Shown: positions 9,908 through 17,858 of the stretch, piece by piece
Numbering within the stretch: position 1 is the stretch's first letter
How the letters are laid out: the number at the start of each line of letters is the position of its first letter
DNA from: Thermaerobacter subterraneus DSM 13965
GTDB taxonomy: Bacteria; Bacillota; Sulfobacillia; Thermaerobacterales; Thermaerobacteraceae
Direction: 5' to 3'
NCBI RefSeq assembly: GCF_000183545.2
Contig: NZ_JH976535.1
Location: forward strand, 14,840-78,839
Length of the DNA stretch: 64,000 bases
The notes under the pieces: model-generated
Databases searched by the model: none
The model's input: the letters and a program-made list of their open reading frames with translations, nothing else
Told to the model about the DNA's origin: nothing
Translations under genes and position numbers: made by a program

Positions 9908-9935
9908 AGCTTGTCCCCCGACCGGGGGACAAGCT
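9908..9935 (-). promoter_or_regulatory. Perfect 12-bp hairpin in the spoIIE leader
   Basis: AGCTTGTCCCCC and GGGGGACAAGCT form a perfect 12-bp stem with a 4-base loop. With the predicted -10 at 9944-9949, transcription would begin near 9937, placing the stem at the extreme 5' end of the spoIIE mRNA. It could stabilise the message or be an operator; no T-run follows, so it is not an intrinsic terminator. Confidence 0.55.
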
Positions 9936-9943
9936 GTGGCCCG

Positions 9944-10010
9944 ATTGTAACGGGGCCGCCTGCCGGAGTTTTGTCGCAACGGCGAGGTGGCCCGGACAAA
10001 AATTGCGACA
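9944..10010 (-). promoter_or_regulatory. spoIIE promoter region with Spo0A-box-like sites
   Basis: The minus strand has TACAAT (9949-9944) as a -10. No canonical -35 lies 17 bases away; instead TTGCGACA-type sequence sits about 21-24 bases upstream. The octamers TGTCGCAA (9972-9979) and TTGCGACA (10003-10010) form an inverted pair that resembles the Spo0A box TGTCGAA with one inserted base. Bacillus spoIIE has a long-spacer, Spo0A-dependent sigma-A promoter, so the arrangement fits, but binding is inferred. Confidence 0.4.
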
Positions 10011-10358
10011 GGCCCCGGAGCCAGCCGACAGGATGCGAAGGGGACGGGAAGGTCCGTTCCGGCCCGGGGGCGGGGGCAGGGATGGGGCGGCGGCTCACCG
10101 CCTGGCCCGCCCGGCAGGGCGAGCGGCGGAAGGGACCGGGGCCGGCACGCCGCGGAGCTGGGAGAGCAAGAGAATAGGCCGCCGGTACCGGCGGCCGCAG
10201 GCTGGAGGCGCCAGATTTTGATGGACGGTGACGGCAAGCCGGCCAGGACCGGCCGACAAGCTTCGCCGCCCGGATCCCGGAAGGGCCGGCCCGGGCGGGT
10301 AGGCGGGGAGACGGGGAGGCGCGTGAATACGGGAAGGCCGGTCGACACGGGAAGCTCA
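10011..10358. other. Intergenic stretch upstream of the spoIIE promoter region
   Basis: About 350 bases between the spoIIE control region and the trmI stop. It contains a short palindrome (GCCGCCGGTACCGGCGGC near 10179) but no T-run terminator and no credible gene on either strand. Confidence 0.5.
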
Positions 10359-11393
10359 TCAATTGAGACGATCAGCCGGTCCGGGGTGCGGCCCGGGGTG
10401 CTCCCGGGCCACCTCGGGCTCGCCCCCATCCCCTGCCGGGGGTGCGTCCGAGGCTTCCCCTGCAGGTGCGCCTGGGCCAACGCCGGTAGCCCCCGCGGCA
10501 GCGCCAGGCACCACCCGCCGGGCGCTGATGAGGAAGCCGGTGTGGGCCACCATGCGGTGTTCGGGACGCACGCTGGACGCCGTCACGTGCCAGGGCCGCA
10601 GCAGGAGCTCGGTGGTCTCCACCAGGTCCCAGGCAGGGTGGGCCTGAAGGGCGGTGACCAGCTGCTGGACCTGGTTGGTGGTGGGCAGCCAGCAGAGGAG
10701 GACGCCGCCCGGGCGCAGGGCCTCCGCCGCCGCGCCCACACAGTGGAAGGGTTCGGGCACATCCAGCACGATGGCGTCCAGATCGCGCTCGGCGATCCCC
10801 TGGTAGACATCCCGCAACTCGACCCGCCACCAGGACGGCGCGTAGCCCAGGAAGCGCTCCACGTTCTCCCGGGCCAGCCGGGCGAACTCGGCCCGCCGCT
10901 CGTAGGAGATCACCTGGCCTCCCGGGCCCACGGCCTGAAGGAGGGCCAGGGTGGTGGCGCCGGAACCCACCCCCGCCTCCAGCACCCGGTCCCCCGGTCG
11001 CAGGTTCGACCGGATGATGATCTGCCCCAGGTCCTTGGGGTAGATCACCTGGGTCCGTCGCGGCATGGCGAGGATGTACTCCTCCAGGGTCGGGCGCAGT
11101 ACCCGCAGGCGGCCGCCGGTGCTGGTCACCACCGTGCTGCCCTCCGGCAGGCCGGCCACGGCCTCGTGGCGCACGATGCCACCCGCCGGGGCCTGGAAGA
11201 CCCGGCCCTGGCGCAGCCGCTGCAGCCGCCGGCGCTGCTTGCTGTCGACGAAGACCACCAGGTCCCCCATCGCCAGGGGCCCCCGCCGGCCGGGTGCAGG
11301 CCCCGGCCCCGGCGGCACACTGGTCTCCGGCTGGTCTGGCTGAAGTCCGTTCCGGTCCATGATCACGCCCCATGCCTTACGATCCCGCTTCAT
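10359..11393 (-). CDS. trmI: tRNA (adenine(58)-N1)-methyltransferase TrmI
   Basis: SAM-dependent enzyme that forms m1A58 in the T-loop of tRNAs, a modification important for tRNA stability in thermophiles. An N-terminal beta domain (GDLVVFVDSKQRRRLQRL) is followed by IYPKDLGQIIIRSNLRPGD, the SAM-binding VLEAGVGSGATTLALL, the acidic VISYERRAEFARLAREN and DAIVLDVPEP. These are standard TrmI landmarks. The last 60 or so residues are a low-complexity Gly/Ala/Pro tail. Start at 11393 has GGGTGAG nearby; an internal ATG at 11360 is an alternative. The next upstream gene is an exonuclease on the same strand. Confidence 0.93.
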   Translation of the reverse strand: MKRDRKAWGVIMDRNGLQPDQPETSVPPGPGPAPGRRGPLAMGDLVVFVDSKQRRRLQRLRQGRVFQAPAGGIVRHEAVAGLPEGSTVVTSTGGRLRVLRPTLEEYILAMPRRTQVIYPKDLGQIIIRSNLRPGDRVLEAGVGSGATTLALLQAVGPGGQVISYERRAEFARLARENVERFLGYAPSWWRVELRDVYQGIAERDLDAIVLDVPEPFHCVGAAAEALRPGGVLLCWLPTTNQVQQLVTALQAHPAWDLVETTELLLRPWHVTASSVRPEHRMVAHTGFLISARRVVPGAAAGATGVGPGAPAGEASDAPPAGDGGEPEVAREHPGPHPGPADRLN

Positions 11394-11580
11394 GTCTCAC
11401 CCGCCGCCAGTGCACCCGGTCGCAGCCGCCGGGGCACCGGCGGGCGCCCGCCCCTGGGGACCCGCCCTCGACGGGGTGCAGCCGTCACGAGTTCCGCTCC
11501 AACCACCATGCCCCGGGGGAGACGGGGCCGGACGCGGCACCGCCCTGCCGGGCCTCGGTGACCCCTCTGCGGGCCGGCCA

Positions 11581-12381
11581 TCACCGGGCCGTGCCCGGCG
11601 GCGCTTCGCCGCCGGGTGCGCCCGGGCCGGCCGGTGACGGGCCGTTGCCAGGGGCCGTCCCGCCCTCGCCGCCCTGGCTCCGCCCGTCCATCACCGCAAT
11701 CATGGGTTCCAGCCGCCGGTACAGCTCGGCCGTAGCCCGGGCATCGGCCAGGCAATAGCGGGCGATGTCGTCGATGCGCCCCTGCCGGTAGGCTTCACCT
11801 ACCTCCGCCCCGTCCATCGCCTGCTTGGGCGAGGGGATGCCGAACTGGTGGCACCAGAAGAGGAACGAATTGCGCTGGCGCGCACCGTAGAAGGACAGGA
11901 CCTCCGCCAGGTCGCAGTGGTCCTGAAAGCTGTACCGGTAGGGCACCAGGTTGCGGGTGGGCACGACTCCCAGGATGGCCGAGCGGATCATGAGGAAGGG
12001 CCCGTCGAAGGACCGGCCGTTGAAGGTGATCAGGGTCCCTGCGTGCTGGCTGACGTAGCGCCAGAACTCCGTCAGGATATCCCGCTCCGAGCCCCGGTAG
12101 ATCAGGGCGCCGGCACCGGCCTCGGGGAAGGGGGCCCAGCGGGGGGCCGTGGCGGCCGGGTCTTCCACCAGCACACCGCCTCGGTCTTCATAGGGCCGCC
12201 AGAGGGCGATGGCCACCACCCGGCCCGTGCCGGGATGCAGGCCCAGCTGGTCCTTGACCCTCGACCGCTCGTCGTCGTCCCGCGCCCGGCGCATCAGGTA
12301 ATCTTGCACCTCGGGGTGTAACTCGTCCCAGTCGAAGCCCACGGTTTCGATGTCGACCGCCAGGGGCGTCCGCTGTCCCAT
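11581..12381 (-). CDS. PolB-type DEDDy 3'-5' exonuclease
   Basis: RNase H-fold nuclease resembling the stand-alone exonucleases related to the proofreading domain of family B DNA polymerase. Exo I is AVDIETVGFD near the start, Exo II is TFNGRSFDGPFL, and Exo III is YCLADA, which has the YxxxD spacing of the DEDDy class, so all catalytic acids are present. The substrate is unknown; DNA end trimming or repair is a reasonable guess. The chosen ATG at 12381 has GGGAGG 11 bases upstream and starts right before the catalytic motif. The frame stays open upstream but as low-complexity residues. The C-terminal 30 residues are Gly/Pro-rich. It lies near an SRAP gene, another DNA-damage-linked family. 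Confidence 0.8.
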   Translation of the reverse strand: MGQRTPLAVDIETVGFDWDELHPEVQDYLMRRARDDDERSRVKDQLGLHPGTGRVVAIALWRPYEDRGGVLVEDPAATAPRWAPFPEAGAGALIYRGSERDILTEFWRYVSQHAGTLITFNGRSFDGPFLMIRSAILGVVPTRNLVPYRYSFQDHCDLAEVLSFYGARQRNSFLFWCHQFGIPSPKQAMDGAEVGEAYRQGRIDDIARYCLADARATAELYRRLEPMIAVMDGRSQGGEGGTAPGNGPSPAGPGAPGGEAPPGTAR

Positions 12382-12703
12382 GCCGTGCTTCGCCTCCCGG
12401 TGCGCCGCCGGGCCGCCGGGGTGCTCTCCGATCGGCCCTCCCCCTTGCGGCGCGGCTGGTGGAACGGGCGGGATCGGGCGACAGGCTGCCATGGCGGGCT
12501 GCCCGTCCCCGCGGCGACGGCGGGCGAGGCATCCCGGCGGGCACCTGGAGACGTTTCGCGGGCCCGCCGGGGGTTCCTGCCGCGCCCCACCGCCGGCGCC
12601 ATACCACCGGAGGCCCGCCCGCGCCCGGCAATGGGACCTGGGCCGGGTGCTTCCCGAAGGCACGAGGCGCGCCCGGAGCCCGGCAGGGCCCGGCCGGCCG
12701 GCA
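12382..12703. other. Intergenic stretch, nothing recognised
   Basis: About 320 GC-rich bases between the exonuclease start and the end of the next gene on the same strand. No promoter or terminator was recognised. Confidence 0.4.
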
Positions 12704-13186
12704 CTAGCGGCGGCGGCCACCCATACGGCCCGCCAGCGCCTCCAGGCGACGGGGGTCTGCAATCCCCTCTTGTTCGACCTGCCGGGCGAAGGCCCGTGCC
12801 TCATCCAGGGAATCGGGCGGGAACGCAAAGATGTGGACCACCGACCCCGTGTCCACGATGACCAGATGCTCGGTGACCTGGTCGTCGCCGCCCGGCTGGG
12901 GCGACTGCCCCGGAGCACCCCCTTGCCCTCCCGCGCCGCCCGGGCGGGGCCGGCCTCCCCGCGGCCGGGTCACCACCGCCCGCACCGCCACCCAGGCCCG
13001 GCCCGGATTGGGCTTGGAATAGGTCTCCACCCGGAACCACTGGTTGGTCAAGGGGATGATGCGGGCCTCCACGCCCAGCCGCCGGGCTTCGGCGGCAATC
13101 ACCTCCGCCAGTTGACGGCCGGGTACATCCACCCACCCGAACTCCGCCAGGTCGCGCAGCGCCGCAGAAATGCCCTCGCCGACCAC
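12704..13186 (-). CDS. Conserved-looking hypothetical protein
   Basis: Not recognised. The 160-residue product has two ordered blocks, residues 1-75 (GWVDVPGRQLAEVIAAEARR, then RIIPLTNQWFRVETYSKP) and 100-150 (EHLVIVDTGSVVHIFAFPP), separated by a Gly/Pro-rich insertion. It is predicted soluble, with no signal peptide. A GTG start with GGCGGGAG about 9 bases upstream is used. The alternating strand/helix pattern and the insert are like those of real genes in this window, so I believe it is coding. It is on the same strand as the exonuclease, separated by 320 bases, and divergent from the XRE regulator. Confidence 0.6.
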   Translation of the reverse strand: MVGEGISAALRDLAEFGWVDVPGRQLAEVIAAEARRLGVEARIIPLTNQWFRVETYSKPNPGRAWVAVRAVVTRPRGGRPRPGGAGGQGGAPGQSPQPGGDDQVTEHLVIVDTGSVVHIFAFPPDSLDEARAFARQVEQEGIADPRRLEALAGRMGGRRR

Positions 13187-13535
13187 CCTGACTCTCCCGC
13201 CTTTGCCCTCCCGGGGCGAATACTGGTTATCGCCGCTGGCGATTTCTTTTCGCCGATAGTGAAATCTACCATGGGGAACTCAAGACGGAAACACGCTTCT
13301 AGCGAACAGAGGATGGCAGCAGGGTCGCTGGTGGGGCAGGTGCACCGCAGAATGCCACGCCCGCGCGGGATTTGTTGCCAGTCCCGGGCGGTGCCCAGCA
13401 GTACCCTAACATCCTCAAGCCTCCATTGTTACCGCAACCTGTTAAGGCAGGCCCCAGCACGCCCTTCGCCGCACCCGCCGGCACCGGGGGCTGCGGCTGG
13501 TTCCGTCAAGTTCGCCTCCGGCGAACCGCGGCCGC
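13187..13535. other. Divergent intergenic region with lower GC
   Basis: Roughly 350 bases between the hypothetical gene (minus) and the XRE regulator (plus). GC drops around 13215-13310. A small hairpin ATCGCC / GGCGAT (about 13224-13238) is followed by a T-rich stretch TTTCTTTT on the plus strand, resembling a weak terminator with no obvious upstream gene. Promoters for both flanking genes presumably lie here or just beyond. Confidence 0.4.
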
Positions 13536-13564
13536 TTCATCGCCTCTGCAAGCGGTGCTAATGT
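13536..13564 (+). promoter_or_regulatory. Possible promoter of the XRE regulator, near-leaderless
   Basis: TTCATC (13536-13541), 17-base spacer, TAATGT (13559-13564). Both hexamers are weak. Transcription would start around 13571, only a few bases before the ATG at 13575, which agrees with the lack of a ribosome binding site. Confidence 0.3.
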
Positions 13565-13565
13565 T

Positions 13566-13577
13566 CATGACGTCATG
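13566..13577. promoter_or_regulatory. 12-bp palindrome over the XRE start codon
   Basis: CATGACGTCATG is a perfect palindrome spanning the predicted transcription start and the ATG at 13575. XRE-family repressors often bind such dyads in their own promoter, so autoregulation is plausible but inferred. Confidence 0.45.
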
Positions 13578-14441
13578 CAATCCGATCCCGTTGCCGTTGG
13601 CCAGCGCATCCGCCTCGCCCGCCAGGCCGCCGGTCTGTCCGTCAAGGACCTGGCCCGGCGGGCTCACATCTCCCCGTCCCACCTGAGCGACATCGAACGG
13701 GGCGTCAAGCACCCGTCCCTGGCCGTGGCCGTCACCCTGGCGGCGGCCCTGGACCGCAGCCTGGACTGGCTTGTCACCGGGCGTGATCCGCTGCCCGGCC
13801 CCCTGGACCTCCGCAGCCTGCTGCGGGATCCCACCCGGCCCCTGCGGTATCAGGGGCTGCCCCTGGACGATGCCGCCCGCGAGCACCTGGTGGACCTTCT
13901 GGATGCCGCCCTGGGCCTGGCCCGGCTCGCCGGCAGCATGGTGGTCCAGGCCCTCGGCGCCGCTTCCGGCGCTGCTTCGGGACCGGGCCCGGCACCTTTC
14001 GCCGCCGGCTACCCCGGCGCCATCACCGGCAGGCGCGGAGGCGCGGGCACCCCCGGACCAGCTGCCGGGACGACGCCTTCCGGCGTGATCCAGACCCCAG
14101 GACCCGGTCCCGCCGGCAGGCCCTCCCCCGCCTCCTATCTGGACGAACCGGAGGCCCGGGAGTGGCTTCGCCAGGTGGTGGCCGATGCCCTACAGCGGGC
14201 CTGGGGCCAGCCCCGGGTCCCGTCCACCCCGCCCTTTCCGGGAGTCGCCGCCACCGGCTTCCCTCCTCCCGCCGCCGCAGGCGGTACGGGAGTGGCCGGC
14301 TCGCCCCCAGCGGCGGGGCCGTCAGCTCCCCGGCAGTCCCCGGCCCCGGGACGCTTCCTGTCCTCTGAGACCGGTCAGCCCCCGGCCCCTGGCCGGGACA
14401 GCGGCGGCCCTGCGGGCGCCAGGCACCCGGGATCATCGTAG
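13575..14441 (+). CDS. XRE-family transcriptional regulator
   Basis: DNA-binding regulator with an N-terminal lambda-repressor-like helix-turn-helix (residues about 8-65): VGQRIRLARQAAGLSVKDLA, then HISPSHLSDIERGVKHPSL. The HTH is followed by a helical block to about residue 125 and a long Pro/Ala/Gly-rich tail. No sensor domain is recognised, so the signal is unknown. It is the first plus-strand gene in the window and has no Shine-Dalgarno sequence, suggesting leaderless translation. Its 3' end overlaps the convergent SRAP gene by 67 bases; the shared stretch is the disordered tail of both proteins. SinR/SlrR-like roles are possible, but the tail is unlike theirs. Confidence 0.85.
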   Translation: MQSDPVAVGQRIRLARQAAGLSVKDLARRAHISPSHLSDIERGVKHPSLAVAVTLAAALDRSLDWLVTGRDPLPGPLDLRSLLRDPTRPLRYQGLPLDDAAREHLVDLLDAALGLARLAGSMVVQALGAASGAASGPGPAPFAAGYPGAITGRRGGAGTPGPAAGTTPSGVIQTPGPGPAGRPSPASYLDEPEAREWLRQVVADALQRAWGQPRVPSTPPFPGVAATGFPPPAAAGGTGVAGSPPAAGPSAPRQSPAPGRFLSSETGQPPAPGRDSGGPAGARHPGSS

Positions 14442-15058
14442 CGGGGTGAGTTGACGCGGGGCGAGACCGGGTAGGCCTCCATCGCCTCCGCCGGGAAGGG
14501 CTCCCAGACCGGTGCCAGCTCCTCGGGCGGCACCCGCGGGTCGAGCCAGGCCTCTTCCCACTGGCGGCGCAGGATGACCGGCATCCGGTCGTGCACCTGA
14601 CCCACCAGTTCATTGGGCCGGGTGGTCAGGATGCAGCAGGTCCAGCGGGGCCCGCCGGGCCCGTCCCAGCGCTCGTAGAGGCCGGCCAGGGCGAAGGGCT
14701 CTCCCTCCCGCAGGCGAAAGAACACCGGCAGCCGGGCCTTCTCCCGCCGCAACCACTCATAGAACCCATCGGCGGGGATCAGGCACCGGCGCCGCCGCAG
14801 GGCCTGCCGGAACATGGGCCGCACCGCTGCCGTCTCTGCCCGGGCGTTGATGGGACCCGGCCGGGGGTCCTGGGCCCAGGGCGGGATCAGCCCCCACACC
14901 AGCCGCGCGGGCCGCCGCTCCCCTGCCGGGGCCACCACCGCCAGGACCTCCTGCCCGGGGGCCACGTTGTAGCGGGGCACATGCCGGCCCTGCAGGTCAA
15001 CGAGAAATCGGCGTTCCAGTTCCACCGCCGGCGTGGTCAAGGTGAAACGGCCGCACAT
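14375..15058 (-). CDS. SRAP domain protein (HMCES/YedK family)
   Basis: SRAP proteins crosslink to abasic sites in single-stranded DNA through Cys2 and shield them from breakage. The start at 15058 gives MCGRFTLTTP, exposing the catalytic Cys2 after Met removal. Further hallmarks are PRYNVAPGQEVLAV, LVWGLIPPWA, INARAETAAVRPMF, the GFYEWLR motif with the active Glu, and VHDRMPVIL with the conserved His. Length 227 fits the family. A longer frame exists upstream but would bury Cys2. The leader carries five 19-bp tandem repeats and an extended -10 promoter. The gene converges on the XRE regulator. Confidence 0.93.
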   Translation of the reverse strand: MCGRFTLTTPAVELERRFLVDLQGRHVPRYNVAPGQEVLAVVAPAGERRPARLVWGLIPPWAQDPRPGPINARAETAAVRPMFRQALRRRRCLIPADGFYEWLRREKARLPVFFRLREGEPFALAGLYERWDGPGGPRWTCCILTTRPNELVGQVHDRMPVILRRQWEEAWLDPRVPPEELAPVWEPFPAEAMEAYPVSPRVNSPRYDDPGCLAPAGPPLSRPGAGG

Positions 15059-15059
15059 G

Positions 15060-15152
15060 ACCGTCACCCCCGCATGGTGCCCGCTCCCCGACATGGAGCC
15101 CTCATCCCCGCATGGGGGCTGGTGCCCCGTGTGGGGACCGGTGCCCCGTATG
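15060..15152 (-). repeat. 19-bp tandem repeats in the SRAP leader
   Basis: Reading toward the gene, units begin CATACGGGG, CACACGGGG, CATGCGGGG, CATGTCGGGG and CATGCGGGG. The first four units are exactly 19 bases and the last is 17, ending one base before the start codon. Conserved core is CAYRCGGGG. The array lies entirely between the promoter at 15169 and the ATG, so it is transcribed as the 5' leader. Confidence 0.85.
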
Positions 15153-15168
15153 GCCCCGTGCCGCCACA

Positions 15169-15177
15169 ATTATACCA
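15169..15177 (-). promoter_or_regulatory. Extended -10 promoter for the SRAP gene
   Basis: Minus strand TGGTATAAT: perfect -10 hexamer plus TGn. No clear -35. Predicted start near 15162, giving a leader of about 105 bases occupied by the 19-bp repeats. Confidence 0.6.
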
Positions 15178-15196
15178 GCCCTGTCCAGCTGGAGGA

Positions 15197-16735
15197 TCAT
15201 TCCTGCCGGAGCGCCAGCGCCCGCCAGCCGTGCAACAGCCTGCCCACGGCCAGGACGTGGGAGACCAGGGCGACCGCCGCCAGGCCGGCCAAGGGTGCGG
15301 CCGCCAGGCCCGCCAGGCAGATCAGGAAGTACCGGCCGTCCCGGTTGCCCGGTATCCAGCGCAGCCACGGCGGGTCATCACGCATGGGGTCGAATCGGCG
15401 GGTCCCAGGCGAGCCGTCCTCCGGCTGCCCGGTCCTAGGGCCGCCGGCAGCCTCCGCGGCACCGGCCCCCTGGCCGGTCGCCGGCCGCAGCAGCTGCAGG
15501 CGGTCCTTCATCAGGGCCGACAGCGGCATGCCGGCCATGGCAGCCAGGGCCAGGGTCAGGGTCACCCCCCCGCCCGCTCCCGCTGCCAGGGCGCCCGCTG
15601 CCAGGCCTGCCACCACTGCCGCGTCCGCATAACGATCCAACACGGTATCGAGGAATGCACCCCGGGGCTGGGCCTCCAGCCGCAGGCGGGCCACCTCCCC
15701 GTCACAGCCGTCGAGGACGGATCCCGCCTGGCACAGCAGGCCCCCCAGCCAGGGTTGCCCGGCGGCAAAGGCCAGCGCCCCGGCCAGGGTGGTGGCAAAG
15801 GCCAGCAAGGTGGCTCCGTTGGGCCCTACCCCTGCGGAGGCCAGCCAGGCGGAGAGGGGCCGGGAAAGCCTGCGGTTGAGCCAGCGGGCCACCGGCCCGT
15901 CGCCCCCTGAGGCCGCGGCGTGATCCAGCAGCAGCCGGCGGGCATGGGCCAGGGCGGCCCCATCGTCCACGTCGATCCACCAGCCCCGGGTCACCGGCAC
16001 CGCTCCCAGCCGGCCCCGCCGGGCCAGCCGGCCCGCCGCAGCCGTCAAGGTGATGGTTTCGGTCCCGGCGGGTGGTGACGGATTTTCGGGGCGGTCCTGG
16101 GAACCGGCGGGCGGGCCGGCGCCGGGGACCACCGGCGCCGCGGCCTCGCTGCCGGCGGCCAGCCGGGCCAGTTCGTCCAGCAGGGCGGGCGAGGCCACGA
16201 AGATCCCCGTGTCCACGGCATCAAAGGTCGCCAGGTCCTTGCCGATAGCTTCGATCCGGCAACCCCCGCCCCCCGTTCGCACCTTGGTCGCCTCCGGGAG
16301 GTCGAAGACCTGGTCCAGGCGCGGGTCCACCAGCAGCAGGACCCCGCCGTCCACCAGCTCGTCCCAGCGCGCCCGGGCCGCGGCCAGGGCCTGGCGCACC
16401 AGGCCGGGGTCGACCAGGTGGTCCGCCATCAACAGGAGGAAGGGACCGTCCACCCGGCCCCGGACGGCAAGCAGCGAGGCACCGTTGCCCCGCTCCCACC
16501 CCTCGGCCCGGACCACTTCGACCCAGGGCCGCCCGGCCTGCAGGACCGCCCGTTCCACCGCCTCCGCCTGGTAGCCGGTGACCACCAGGACCCGCCGGCA
16601 ACCGGCCTGGCGGGCGGCCCGCAGGGCCCGCTCCACCAGGCTCACGCCGAAGAGCCGGTGGAGAGGCTTGGGACAGGAAGCGGCCGTGCGCCGGAAGCGG
16701 GTTCCGGCGCCGGCCGCCAGCACCACCGCGTCCAT
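15197..16735 (-). CDS. Bifunctional inositol-1-P cytidylyltransferase / CDP-inositol:inositol-P transferase (IPCT/DIPPS)
   Basis: Two-domain enzyme of di-myo-inositol phosphate (DIP) synthesis. Residues 1-250 are a nucleotidyltransferase (LAAGAGTRF, then PLLLMADHLVDP-like acidic region) predicted to make CDP-inositol from CTP and inositol-1-phosphate. Residues about 310-500 are a membrane CDP-alcohol phosphatidyltransferase carrying the full motif D-x2-D-G-x2-A-R-x8-G-x3-D-x3-D (LDGCDGEVARL then GAFLDTVLD), with several membrane segments, predicted to join CDP-inositol to a second inositol-1-phosphate. It starts 4 bases after the ino1 stop, so the two form an operon. This fusion is known from thermophiles that accumulate DIP. 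A phospholipid substrate cannot be ruled out. A Gly/Pro-rich insert separates the domains. Confidence 0.85.
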   Translation of the reverse strand: MDAVVLAAGAGTRFRRTAASCPKPLHRLFGVSLVERALRAARQAGCRRVLVVTGYQAEAVERAVLQAGRPWVEVVRAEGWERGNGASLLAVRGRVDGPFLLLMADHLVDPGLVRQALAAARARWDELVDGGVLLLVDPRLDQVFDLPEATKVRTGGGGCRIEAIGKDLATFDAVDTGIFVASPALLDELARLAAGSEAAAPVVPGAGPPAGSQDRPENPSPPAGTETITLTAAAGRLARRGRLGAVPVTRGWWIDVDDGAALAHARRLLLDHAAASGGDGPVARWLNRRLSRPLSAWLASAGVGPNGATLLAFATTLAGALAFAAGQPWLGGLLCQAGSVLDGCDGEVARLRLEAQPRGAFLDTVLDRYADAAVVAGLAAGALAAGAGGGVTLTLALAAMAGMPLSALMKDRLQLLRPATGQGAGAAEAAGGPRTGQPEDGSPGTRRFDPMRDDPPWLRWIPGNRDGRYFLICLAGLAAAPLAGLAAVALVSHVLAVGRLLHGWRALALRQE

Positions 16736-16739
16736 GGGT

Positions 16740-17858
16740 TCAGTCCCCTGCCTGGGTGCGAGCCGCCAGGGACTCGCCGCGGATGAAGGCCTCCACCAGG
16801 CGCCGCGCCTCGTCGTCGGTGTACTGGACCGGCGGCGACTTCATGAAGTAGGCGGAAACGGGCTCGATGGGCCCCGCCAGGCCGCGGTCCAGCGCCAGCT
16901 TGGTGCACCGGATGGCGTCGATCATCACCCCCGCGCTGTTGGGCGAGTCCTGCACCGACAGGCGCAGTTCCAGCTCGATGGGCTGGTCGCCGAAGCCCGT
17001 GCCCTCCATGCGGATCATGCAGATCTTGTTGTCGTTGAGCCAGGGCACGTAGTCGCTGGGACCGATGTGGATGTCCTCCCCCGGCAGCGGCTCGCCCAGC
17101 TGGGACTGGACCGCCTGGGTCTTGGACTGCTTCTTGCTCTTCAAGCGGCTGTGGTTCAGCATGTTGAGGAAGTCGGTGTTGCCGCCGAAGTTGAGCTGGT
17201 AGGTACGCCGCAGGCGCACGCCCCGGTCTTCGAACAGCCGGGTCAGCACCCGGTGCACGATGGTAGCGCCGACCTGGCTCTTGATATCGTCGCCGACCAC
17301 GGGCAGGCCCTTGCGGCGGAAGCGCTCCGCCCAGCGAGGCGACGAGGCGATGAAGACGGGGATGGCGTTGATGAAGGCACAACCCGCCTCCAGAGCGGCT
17401 TCCGCATAGTAGCGGGTGGCCTGCTCCGACCCCACCGGCAGGTAGTTGACCAGGATGTCCGCCCGGGTCTCGCGCAGCACCCTGGCCACGTCCACCGGCG
17501 GCTCGTCGGCCAGGACGAAGGTGCGGTCTTCGGGATAGTCCGCCATGTGCTCGCTGACGCCGTCCAGTACGGGCCCCATCTGGACGGTCACGGGGATGTC
17601 CGGCAGGTCCGGGCAGAACACCGGCGTGCAGTTGGGCTTGGCGAAGAGCGCCTCCCGGAGCGGCTTGCCCACCTTCCTCCGGTCGACGTCGAAGGCAGCG
17701 ACGATTTCGATGTCCGCCGGGTAGTAGCCGCCCACTTCCGGGTGCATCAGCCCGGTGCCGTCCTTGAGCCGCTGGGTGTCGCGATAGTAGTAGATCCCCT
17801 GCACCAGCGAGCTGGCGCAGTTGCCTACCCCCGCGATGGCCACGCGGATCTTGCGCAT
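16740..17858 (-). CDS. ino1: myo-Inositol-1-phosphate synthase
   Basis: NAD-dependent cyclisation of glucose-6-phosphate to inositol-1(3)-phosphate, the first step for inositol compounds. The N-terminal Rossmann motif is [16 protein letters not shown]. Catalytic-domain landmarks include [47 protein letters not shown] and [13 protein letters not shown]. At 372 residues it is the short prokaryotic form. The ATG at 17858 is preceded by GGAGGGGAGGG eight bases away; the longer open frame upstream lacks support. It is followed after 4 bases by IPCT/DIPPS, so inositol-1-phosphate is probably channelled into a CDP-activated product. Confidence 0.93.
   Translation of the reverse strand: MRKIRVAIAGVGNCASSLVQGIYYYRDTQRLKDGTGLMHPEVGGYYPADIEIVAAFDVDRRKVGKPLREALFAKPNCTPVFCPDLPDIPVTVQMGPVLDGVSEHMADYPEDRTFVLADEPPVDVARVLRETRADILVNYLPVGSEQATRYYAEAALEAGCAFINAIPVFIASSPRWAERFRRKGLPVVGDDIKSQVGATIVHRVLTRLFEDRGVRLRRTYQLNFGGNTDFLNMLNHSRLKSKKQSKTQAVQSQLGEPLPGEDIHIGPSDYVPWLNDNKICMIRMEGTGFGDQPIELELRLSVQDSPNSAGVMIDAIRCTKLALDRGLAGPIEPVSAYFMKSPPVQYTDDEARRLVEAFIRGESLAARTQAGD

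Noticed and set aside
9833-10480. A minus-strand frame across the spoIIE control region
   Set aside because: Pro/Arg/Ser-rich, overlaps trmI in another frame and covers clear regulatory elements.
15134-15168. Reading the SRAP leader repeats as coding (longer SRAP protein)
   Set aside because: The longer frame would bury the catalytic Cys2, which must be exposed after Met removal.
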